Positions 26,908 through 33,430 of a stretch of 50,077 nucleotides of DNA are shown one piece after another. Origin of the DNA: Prevotella sp. (GTDB lineage Bacteria > Bacteroidota > Bacteroidia > Bacteroidales > Bacteroidaceae); assembly GCA_017623155.1 (NCBI GenBank), contig JAGAPR010000098.1:70601-120677 (forward strand), given 5' to 3'. The notes beneath the pieces are model-generated. The model had not been told where the DNA came from and ran no database searches. It was given only the letters and a program-made list of their open reading frames with translations. The position numbers were made by a program, and so were the translations under genes. Position 1 is the stretch's first letter. Each line of letters begins with the position of its first letter.

Positions 26908-27264
26908 TTATTTGGCGTCGGCAGGTGTTCCTTTGGTGGCGGGAGTCGAGGCCTTGTCGGCGGGTGTAGCTTGGTTGTTAAATTTGTTGGCACCCTGAGC
27001 GGCAGTTGTATTCTCGGTCTTGGTGCGGATGTTGCTGCCGGCCTTGGGAAGGGTGTAGGCTGAGGCTACTGAGAATACAAGGATGAGAATGGCGAGTGTC
27101 CAGGTTGCTTTCTCGAGGAATGAGTTGGTGCCACGCACGCCAAGCACTTGGTTGCCACCGCCAAACTGTGATGACAGACCGCCTCCCTTGGATTTCTGTA
27201 TCAGGACGATACCAATAAGAAGAACTGCGACAATGAGTGTGAGTACAATAAATACTACGTACAT
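26908..27264 (-). CDS. secG: preprotein translocase subunit SecG
   Basis: A small subunit of the SecYEG channel in the inner membrane. The 118 residues have two membrane segments (about 2-22 and 54-73). Between them is the conserved QKSKGGGLSSQFGGGNQVLG with the following RGTNSFLEKATW. The tail from about 80 is rich in alanine, threonine and proline, as in other Bacteroidales. It lies 33 bases after the TPR gene. Confidence 0.93.
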   Translation of the reverse strand: MYVVFIVLTLIVAVLLIGIVLIQKSKGGGLSSQFGGGNQVLGVRGTNSFLEKATWTLAILILVFSVASAYTLPKAGSNIRTKTENTTAAQGANKFNNQATPADKASTPATKGTPADAK

Positions 27265-27297
27265 GATAAATTGTTATGTTTATATTTTATTGATGTT

Positions 27298-28005
27298 TCA
27301 TTTACCGGTGCGCTCACTCAACGCTATTAGCTTGTTGAGAAAACGCAATTGGTCTGCAAAGTAAACACTTTTTTCCGGATATTTCAAATTTAAGTCAGAT
27401 ATAATTTCATAAGCACGACGATAACGGCCTTGTTTGATGTATATTTTGGCCAGTGATTCGTTGAGCGATGAGGGTGTGGGGTCTGAGGTGTGTGGTGTTT
27501 TGGAGGGGGTGGTTGGAGAGAGATGTGTGGAGTCTTGGGGAATGTTGGTTGCCGGTGTTTCTATGGGAGCTGTCGGTTCAGGTGTTGTCATCGGTGTTGT
27601 CTGATGAGCGGCCATGAATGAGTCTATGCGAGAAGACGTCAGGTCGGGAGTGGCTGACGGGTCTTCTTGTGGGTCTCGGGCCTCGAGGACGGCTGAGTAG
27701 TCGGGGGTTGGGTTGAATATGAGGCGTTCGAGCAGGGCGTCTTCTTCAGGGGATGCGTGTCCATAGGTCTCAAGGAATGTGTCGATTGCCGAGGTGGTTG
27801 ACACCCGGGGTTGTCGGGTAGGGGGGTATATGTTTGCCCAGTCGTCACCCGAGATGTCGGCGGCGAGGACTGCTGCTCGTGGATCGGCGCTGTTGAGGAT
27901 TACTCGTGCTTTAAGCATGGCCCGGGTGTCGGCATCGAGAGCGTCGTAGTTGTCCTTGAGGCTGATGAGTTGGTCGAGTATGTCGTAGCGTGGTTGGTGG
28001 TTCAC
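27298..28005 (-). CDS. proline-rich protein with C-terminal TPR-like repeat
   Basis: The frame is open up to 28137, but no ATG lies outside the overlap with lptE. I chose the GTG at 28005, giving 235 residues starting VNHQPRYDILDQLISLKDNY and a 49-base gap from lptE. Residues about 10-100 are mixed helical. Residues about 120-185 are a low-complexity Pro/Thr/Ser linker. The C-terminus (NESLAKIYIKQGRYRRAYEI) is a tetratricopeptide-like helix pair. Such a protein sits between lptE and secG in other Bacteroidales; its function is unknown. A scaffold role in envelope assembly is possible from context only. Confidence 0.7.
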   Translation of the reverse strand: MNHQPRYDILDQLISLKDNYDALDADTRAMLKARVILNSADPRAAVLAADISGDDWANIYPPTRQPRVSTTSAIDTFLETYGHASPEEDALLERLIFNPTPDYSAVLEARDPQEDPSATPDLTSSRIDSFMAAHQTTPMTTPEPTAPIETPATNIPQDSTHLSPTTPSKTPHTSDPTPSSLNESLAKIYIKQGRYRRAYEIISDLNLKYPEKSVYFADQLRFLNKLIALSERTGK

Positions 28006-28054
28006 GGTGTTTTTGTGATGGTTTGTTAGGTTGTGGTGGATTGATGGCGGTGTA

Positions 28055-28579
28055 TTACCAGTTGCCGAGTGTGGCGTTAAAGATGAGGTTGACGAGTTCC
28101 TTGGATATTTCCTGGCATAGTTGGTCCTGAACGTCAATCAGAAGTTCTGAGGCGTCAAAGTCGCGGTAGGCGCTGAATGTCTGGTCTATGTCGTTGTTTG
28201 GGTTGCGGGTGTCGGTATATTTGACGCGCACGCCGATTGTCAGGCGTGTCTTGGATGCATAGGCGTCTTCGGTGACGGCTTGTGGCGTGAGGGTGTAGCT
28301 TGTAATCTCGCCTTCGAGTCTGATGTCGGCATTACCGGTGTCGATGGTCTGTAGGCGGGTGTTGCGTGAGATGTAGTCTGAGAGCTCGAGCTCAAAGGTC
28401 TGTTGCAGGGGTGCATAAACCAGCGCAGCGCGTATCGGGAAGTTGCCTACATATATGGTCTTGTACACGTTGTAGTCGAGGACGGCGCCGTTAAATGTAT
28501 ATTTGACACATGATGAAGGTACTGCCATGGCGATGAGTAGCAGCAGGGTGATGAGGATAGATTTGGGGGATGGTTTCAT
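28055..28579 (-). CDS. lptE: LPS-assembly lipoprotein LptE
   Basis: The outer-membrane lipoprotein that plugs the LptD barrel during LPS insertion. The 174 residues start with a lipobox signal (LLLLIAMAVPSSC, Cys24). They then show the Bacteroidota LptE pattern: YTFNGAVLDYNVYKTIYVGN, ADIRLEGEITSYTLTPQAV, and a repeat-like C-terminus ending in TLGNW. Overlaps the sigma-54 activator gene by four bases, an arrangement common in this order. LptD is not in the window. Confidence 0.9.
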   Translation of the reverse strand: MKPSPKSILITLLLLIAMAVPSSCVKYTFNGAVLDYNVYKTIYVGNFPIRAALVYAPLQQTFELELSDYISRNTRLQTIDTGNADIRLEGEITSYTLTPQAVTEDAYASKTRLTIGVRVKYTDTRNPNNDIDQTFSAYRDFDASELLIDVQDQLCQEISKELVNLIFNATLGNW

Positions 28580-29787
28580 TCGAGGCCGTATTCTTTGATT
28601 TTGCGGTAAAGTGTTCGTTCAGAGATGTTGAGGTCGCGGGCGGCGTCTTTACGACGTCCGTCGTTGTTGCGCAGAGCTTGTTCGATTGTTAGTCGCTCGT
28701 TGTCCTCGAGAGTGGATGGTCGGGATGGTAAATCGGTGTCAGGAGAGGTGTGTGGTATGTCAAAGACTTCGACTGTATCGGTGATTGGTGGTAACAGCTG
28801 GTGGTTGTCGGGATTTTGACCGTCAAGGCGTGCTTGAAGTCGGTCGATGCGTGAGCGCAGGTTGAAGATGAGGTTGAACAGCATCTCGCGTTCGCGGCTG
28901 TAGGAGTGGGTGTCGGTAGTCGTGTCATTGTCGGCACGCATCATCGGCAGGGCGGTGTTGGGAGGGAGATATTGGGCGAGGGTGGTGTCGCTGACTTCGG
29001 TGCCGGCTTCAAAGAGTGATATTTGGTCGATGATGTTTTTGAGTTGACGCACGTTTCCGGGCCAGGGGTATCTCAGCAGTAGCTGACGTGCGGCCGGTGA
29101 GAATGATATTTCGGGGGTCATATATCGCTCGGCAAAGTCAGAGGCAAATTTGCGGGCCAGCAGTGTTATATCGTTGTTGCGGTCGCGCAGTGGAGGCACG
29201 GTAATCTGGACTGTGGACAGTCGGTAGTACAGGTCTTCGCGGAAGCGGCCGTGGGCTATAGCTTGCCGCAGGTCGACGTTGGTGGCGGCGACGATACGTA
29301 TGTTGGTCTTCTGGGCGGTAGATGACCCTACCTTGAAGAACTCGCCGGTCTCGAGAACGCGTAGCAGTCGCGCCTGGGTGGTCAGTGGCAATTCGGCAAC
29401 CTCGTCAAGAAAGATGGTGCCACCGTCGGCTTCTTCAAAGTAACCCTTGCGGGTGGCTACGGCGCCTGTAAAGGAGCCTTTCTCGTGCCCGAACAGCTCT
29501 GAGTCAATGGTGCCCTCGGGTATGGCGCCACAGTTGACGGCGATATAGCGCGCATGTTTGCGGTGGGAGTAGGCGTGGATGATTTTAGGGAAAAACTCCT
29601 TGCCGGTGCCGCTTTCGCCGGTGACCAGGACCGAGAGGTCGATGGGAGCCACACGCACGGCGCGTGAGACGGCGCCTATGAGTGCCGGGGCGTTGCCCAC
29701 GATGCCATATCTCATCTTGGCTTGCTGTATCTCGCCGGAGATGTCGACACCGGTGGCGGGTGATAGCTGTGTGGTGAGTTTTTTCAT
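28576..29787 (-). CDS. sigma-54-dependent activator (AAA+ and Fis-type HTH, no receiver domain)
   Basis: A transcription activator that uses ATP to open sigma-54 promoters. The 403 residues begin almost directly with the AAA+ domain. Walker A is GESGTGKE at 57-64, the sigma-54 contact loop is GSFTGA at 104-109 (consensus GAFTGA), and Walker B is GTIFLDEV at 123-130. PWPGNVRQLKNII is the conserved end of the domain. The C-terminal ERLTIEQALRNNDGRRKDAA leads into a Fis-type helix-turn-helix (NISERTLYRKIKEYGLE). There is no N-terminal receiver or sensor. It overlaps both neighbours by four bases, so it is translationally coupled to the acyltransferase and lptE. No -24/-12 site was identified nearby. 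Confidence 0.93.
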   Translation of the reverse strand: MKKLTTQLSPATGVDISGEIQQAKMRYGIVGNAPALIGAVSRAVRVAPIDLSVLVTGESGTGKEFFPKIIHAYSHRKHARYIAVNCGAIPEGTIDSELFGHEKGSFTGAVATRKGYFEEADGGTIFLDEVAELPLTTQARLLRVLETGEFFKVGSSTAQKTNIRIVAATNVDLRQAIAHGRFREDLYYRLSTVQITVPPLRDRNNDITLLARKFASDFAERYMTPEISFSPAARQLLLRYPWPGNVRQLKNIIDQISLFEAGTEVSDTTLAQYLPPNTALPMMRADNDTTTDTHSYSREREMLFNLIFNLRSRIDRLQARLDGQNPDNHQLLPPITDTVEVFDIPHTSPDTDLPSRPSTLEDNERLTIEQALRNNDGRRKDAARDLNISERTLYRKIKEYGLE

Positions 29788-30656
29788 CGTCGGTCGCGCA
29801 GTTTGTAGGTTTGGGCTTTAAGAAATTCGCCAAGCTCGTCGATAGATGAGGCATGGGCTCGTTGCTCATCGACGCTGATAGGGTCGCCGACGCTGACGTG
29901 GAGGGTGGTATGGCACTTGCGCCAAACCTCGGAGGGCAGACGCAGTGTGCGCAGTTGCCAGCACACGACACCCAGGAAGTTGAAAAACCAGCTGTTGGAG
30001 CCGTGGAAGTAGATGGGGATGACAGGGACCTTGAGCTTGTCGATGAGACGTATCACCGAGTCTTGCCACTTACGGTCTACCAGACGTCCGCGCCAGTTGA
30101 CCTTGCTGACGGCTCCGGCAGGAAAAAATCCCAGCGGTCTGCCTGACTTGACTTGGTTGATACATTCTTTGATGCCTTTCATTGAGACGGCTTTTTTGGC
30201 GGGGTCGTCCGAGGCGAGGGCATCGACTTTGATAAAGTTGGGGTTCATGGCGGTGATGCGTCCGAGCACCATGTTTACCATGACTTTATATTCGGGGCGG
30301 CGTGATGCCACGAGGTCAATGAGTGTGATACCGTCCAGTGCACCGAACGGGTGATTGGATACGGTGATGAAAGCGCCCTCGGGTAGATTGTCGAGCACTT
30401 CCTGACCGTCAACTCTTACCGTGATGTCAAAGTCCTTGAGTAACGAGTGGACAAACTCGGGCCCCGGGGTGTCAAAGTATTTGTCGTGCACGGCGTTGAC
30501 CTTGTCAACGCTGAGCCAGTGTAGTGCTCGGTTGACAAGTTTCTCATGGCCTTTGAGCCGTGGTACCATGGTGATGACATCCTCGACGTCAAGGACAGTG
30601 CGTTTGACCGGGGTGTCGGTAGGTTGTTTGTCAGGAGTAAGGTTATCGGTGGTCAT
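29784..30656 (-). CDS. lysophospholipid-type acyltransferase
   Basis: The 290 residues contain the acyltransferase core. SNHPFGALDG at 100-109 is the catalytic His-Asp motif in the longer HX5D form seen in ornithine/glycine lipid acyltransferases. MNPNFIKVDA, GRPLGFFPAGAVSK and PVIPIYFHGSN correspond to the later PlsC-family blocks. It probably transfers an acyl chain to a membrane lipid precursor at the inner membrane. It might be the O-acyltransferase of glycine lipid synthesis rather than the general PlsC, but the sequence does not settle this. It is the first gene of the run towards lptE and secG. Confidence 0.8.
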   Translation of the reverse strand: MTTDNLTPDKQPTDTPVKRTVLDVEDVITMVPRLKGHEKLVNRALHWLSVDKVNAVHDKYFDTPGPEFVHSLLKDFDITVRVDGQEVLDNLPEGAFITVSNHPFGALDGITLIDLVASRRPEYKVMVNMVLGRITAMNPNFIKVDALASDDPAKKAVSMKGIKECINQVKSGRPLGFFPAGAVSKVNWRGRLVDRKWQDSVIRLIDKLKVPVIPIYFHGSNSWFFNFLGVVCWQLRTLRLPSEVWRKCHTTLHVSVGDPISVDEQRAHASSIDELGEFLKAQTYKLRDRR

Positions 30657-30689
30657 AATAAAAGTCTTTATCGGGTGGGTGCAACGGGA

Positions 30690-30727
30690 CTATTCAATCA
30701 AATTAAACGAATAAGCCGATTGAATAG
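30690..30727. repeat. 10-base inverted repeat in the acyltransferase leader
   Basis: CTATTCAATC (30690-30699) and GATTGAATAG (30718-30727) are perfect inverted arms 18 bases apart. They lie between the -7 box and the start codon, so they could form an RNA stem or an operator. A second imperfect pair, AATGAGTC/GAGTCATT, lies just upstream. Confidence 0.5.
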
Positions 30728-30752
30728 AATGAGTCGTTTAAATCGAGTCATT

Positions 30753-30760
30753 CAAATATA
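30753..30760 (-). promoter_or_regulatory. -7 box TATATTTG for the acyltransferase operon
   Basis: Predicted leader about 93 bases, containing the inverted repeat at 30690-30727. No matching upstream TTTG. Confidence 0.45.
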
Positions 30761-30792
30761 AGTATCCGATGTCACCCCGGGAGGGTATAAAG

Positions 30793-30830
30793 AAAAAAAG
30801 CTCCGAAGTCGTTGAGGAACTTCGGAACTT
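30793..30830 (-). terminator. terminator of the tRNA-Asn pair
   Basis: On the minus strand a 12-pair stem (AAGTTCCGAAGT / ACTTCGGAGCTT, one wobble) with a 9-base loop is followed by seven T residues. It begins four bases past the tRNA end. Confidence 0.92.
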
Positions 30831-30833
30831 AAG

Positions 30834-30907
30834 CGCTTCAAGATGGACTCGAACCAACGACCCTCTGATTAACAGTCAGATGCTCTAACCGACTGAGCTA
30901 TTGAAGC
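30834..30907 (-). tRNA. tRNA-Asn(GTT), copy 2
   Basis: 74 bases fold into a full cloverleaf: acceptor GCTTCAA / TTGAAGC, anticodon loop CTGTTAA with anticodon GTT, T-loop GGTTCGAGTCC and discriminator G. CCA is not encoded. It differs from the copy at 31011 by one D-loop base (TCGG versus TTGG). Confidence 0.97.
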
Positions 30908-31010
30908 ATGATGTGATATGTTGGCTTATTATCCTTAGTCGCTGGAGGTATAAACTATCACGATTTATAGCGACGTGGTATCTTGGTTAAAAAGATTAGG
31001 ATTAATATTG

Positions 31011-31084
31011 CGCTTCAAGATGGACTCGAACCAACGACCCTCTGATTAACAGTCAGATGCTCTAACCAACTGAGCTATTGAAGC
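31011..31084 (-). tRNA. tRNA-Asn(GTT), copy 1
   Basis: Same cloverleaf as the copy at 30834. It is the first of the pair in transcription order, 54 bases after a -7 box. The two are separated by 103 bases of AT-rich spacer. Confidence 0.97.
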
Positions 31085-31137
31085 ATTGCTGAAGACTCTC
31101 GCTCGAGTCACTAAAGCCTTTTGGGGCTTTTGCGGTG

Positions 31138-31145
31138 CAAAGTTA
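31138..31145 (-). promoter_or_regulatory. -7 box TAACTTTG for the tRNA-Asn operon
   Basis: The leader to the first tRNA is about 50 bases and holds a short AAAGCC/GGCTTT hairpin. No upstream TTTG. Confidence 0.6.
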
Positions 31146-31241
31146 ATGATTAATTTTTAATTGCACAACAGTTGGCGGCTATTTTGTTGAAAAATTATTG
31201 GACATTCTTGAACTGACATTTTTCAATAACCTTCAACAACC

Positions 31242-31832
31242 TCAATAGTCTCTAAGGAGGTAGTTAAGGGCTTCGTCGGGACCGATATTGAACAGGAGGT
31301 CGAGGATTGAGAGGTTGTCGGGGAGAGGTAGGGGATAGGGACGGGCGCGCCAGTAGTTGTTGGTGAGTTGTTGGTAGTGTGCAGTGGACAGACCAGCGTT
31401 GTCATTGTTAAGCAGGGGAGACGCCTTGGCTGTAACCGGGGTGGTCAGGCCGAGGATGTGGCGTATGGTGGCGTCGAGGTCGAGGATGAGGTCGAGGAGG
31501 TGTCGTCCCACGGCGTTCTCGCTGATCAGGGGCGATAACAGTGGGTAATAGTGTTCAAAGAAAGGAGTGCGACCGTATGCGGCCTCGATGGTGAGACGGT
31601 GTATGCGATGCCAGTTGCCGTGACCCGAGATGACGAGACGGTCGAGGGGAGTGCCCGTGGGGGCGTGTTCGACAGGAATGGTCATGGTGACTTCGCCCCG
31701 GGTGTCGAGGATGGTTGCACGGCGCACATATTTGTCACGCTTGGTGACCGGTGACTCGAGGTCATAGACGCCGAGGTCGCTATGTGCCAGCTCGCGGTAC
31801 CATGTTATCGGTGCAAGATAACGGGGTATCAT
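31242..31832 (-). CDS. WbqC family protein
   Basis: The 196 residues match the WbqC family, found near surface-glycan genes and predicted to be enzymes, possibly acetyl- or aminotransfer-related, without firm characterisation. Visible family features are YLAPITWYRELAHSD, KRDKYVRRATILDTRG, GHGNWHRIHRLTIEAAYGRT and PFFEHYYPLLSPLI. It overlaps lepB by four bases and so is probably translated with it. No signal peptide or membrane helix. Confidence 0.8.
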   Translation of the reverse strand: MIPRYLAPITWYRELAHSDLGVYDLESPVTKRDKYVRRATILDTRGEVTMTIPVEHAPTGTPLDRLVISGHGNWHRIHRLTIEAAYGRTPFFEHYYPLLSPLISENAVGRHLLDLILDLDATIRHILGLTTPVTAKASPLLNNDNAGLSTAHYQQLTNNYWRARPYPLPLPDNLSILDLLFNIGPDEALNYLLRDY

Positions 31833-33298
31833 TTGTCGGGATTGGCTGAGCTGAAGATGCGATTCCAGCGTATGCCGCCGTTAAAGATGGAGCGGTCTTT
31901 GTCAAACGAGATGAGAACAAACATGGGGGTGCCCACGATATGGTCTTCGGGTACAAATCCCCAGAAGCGAGAGTCTTGGGACATGTCGCGGTTGTCGCCC
32001 ATCATGAAGTAGTAGTCCATGGTAAAGGTGTATTGATAGGCGGGGAAACCGTTGATATATACTACACCGTTGTTGTTGAGGTAGGCTGTCGGATGGTTTT
32101 CGTAGTTACGGATACATCTGTCGTATAGAGCCCAGGTGTAGCTGTTGAGTGGAATAGTGAGACCTTTCTTGGGTATCAGTATGCCATCGGGGCCACCATA
32201 GTTGGAGAGTGTCCAGTCTTGAGAGAGTGTTTGGGGGAAGAGGTTGGTGTCGCCATTGAGGGGTGTGCGCGAGACTTTGATGTAGTCCTTAAGCTGACCG
32301 GTGGCTGTCATTGTTTTGATCATCTGACCGGTTAGAGGCAGGACATAAATCGAGGATTGGGCGGAAGCTTGGGGAAGGTAGTTGCGGATTTCTTCGAGCA
32401 GATTGTTGTCGACGGGTACGGGAGCGACTTCATCGATTGTGATGCCGAGTTCGTGGCATGTTTCTTCGGTGAGAGGGCGTGACATGGCGGCGAGGTAGCG
32501 GAATTGAACATTATCGGGCTGGGGCTGGGGCTTGCCGTTGATGTAAATCACGTCATCGACGATTTTGAACCGTTGTCCCGGGAGTCCGACGGCGCGTTTT
32601 ACAAAGTTGGTGCGTCGGTCGACGGGGCGATAGATGACTTTGCCAAATTTATCGGGGTTTTCCTTGATGTATTGGCGTCCATATTGTTCGACCAGAAGGT
32701 CATAGTATTCGGGAGATTCCTCGTATTTGAGGGCCACGGTATCACCTGCCGGGAAGTTGAACACGACGATGTCGCCCGATTCTACCGAGCGCAGTCCGGC
32801 CAGACGGTGATAGTCAAGGGTTGGAGTCTCGAGATATGAGCGGGTGCCGATGAGGGGCATGGTGTTGTGTACCAGAGGGAAGTGGATGGGTGTCATGGGC
32901 ACGCGAGGGCCGTAGGTGACTTTGTTGACCCATAGATAGTCGCCGGTAAGAAGTGTTTTCTCGAGTGACGAGGATGGTATCTGGTAGTTCTGTCCGATGA
33001 AGTTGAATATAAAGTAGACCAGTACTAAAGCATAGACTATAGCATCGACCCAGGACATGATGGTGCGTGTGGCGGCGCTTTTGGAGTTTTTCCACCATGT
33101 CAGTGGTATGTAGGAGGTGATATAGATGTCAAACAACAAGGGGAGTCCGAGCAGTAGCCAGGCGTTGCCCATCCATATTACCCACAGGAGGTAGATGGAT
33201 GTCACGATGCCAAAGCGCCACCAGCGTGATTTTTTGATGGGTTGGCAACGTTGTTTGATGTCTTTTATGGAGCGGTGATACAGGTCTTTGATATTCAT
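31829..33298 (-). CDS. lepB: signal peptidase I (long Bacteroidales form)
   Basis: Cleaves signal peptides at the outer face of the inner membrane. The 489 residues are much longer than E. coli LepB, as usual in Bacteroidales. Two hydrophobic segments (about 30-65 and 85-101) anchor it. The catalytic serine is S111 in IPSSSLEKTL, and the lysine is K234 in NFVKRAVGLPGQ. MGDNRDMSQDSRFWGFVPED near the C-terminus is the conserved box E. A large insert (about 260-400) separates the boxes. All catalytic residues are present. Confidence 0.96.
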   Translation of the reverse strand: MNIKDLYHRSIKDIKQRCQPIKKSRWWRFGIVTSIYLLWVIWMGNAWLLLGLPLLFDIYITSYIPLTWWKNSKSAATRTIMSWVDAIVYALVLVYFIFNFIGQNYQIPSSSLEKTLLTGDYLWVNKVTYGPRVPMTPIHFPLVHNTMPLIGTRSYLETPTLDYHRLAGLRSVESGDIVVFNFPAGDTVALKYEESPEYYDLLVEQYGRQYIKENPDKFGKVIYRPVDRRTNFVKRAVGLPGQRFKIVDDVIYINGKPQPQPDNVQFRYLAAMSRPLTEETCHELGITIDEVAPVPVDNNLLEEIRNYLPQASAQSSIYVLPLTGQMIKTMTATGQLKDYIKVSRTPLNGDTNLFPQTLSQDWTLSNYGGPDGILIPKKGLTIPLNSYTWALYDRCIRNYENHPTAYLNNNGVVYINGFPAYQYTFTMDYYFMMGDNRDMSQDSRFWGFVPEDHIVGTPMFVLISFDKDRSIFNGGIRWNRIFSSANPDK

Positions 33299-33373
33299 CG
33301 TTTAACTTGTCAGTAGGTTTGGGTCGTTTCTAAGTTGGGGGGCTGTCGTTGGGTAAGGGGAGAGGGGTGGATG

Positions 33374-33413
33374 TTTAAAATGAGTCGGCCGTTTGGGACC
33401 GACTCATTTTAAT
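33374..33413. terminator. terminator after the M6 metalloprotease gene
   Basis: A perfect 12-pair stem AAAATGAGTCGG / CCGACTCATTTT (33377-33388 with 33399-33410) closes a 10-base loop. The terminal A/T runs make it usable on either strand. It lies 20 bases past the protease stop and before lepB. Confidence 0.8.
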
Positions 33414-33430
33414 TTAGTTTGTGGGTTGTA

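Noticed and set aside
30834-31084. Duplicated 74-base sequence as a possible mobile or recombination repeat
   Set aside because: Both copies are complete tRNA-Asn genes with one promoter and one terminator: an ordinary tandem tRNA pair.
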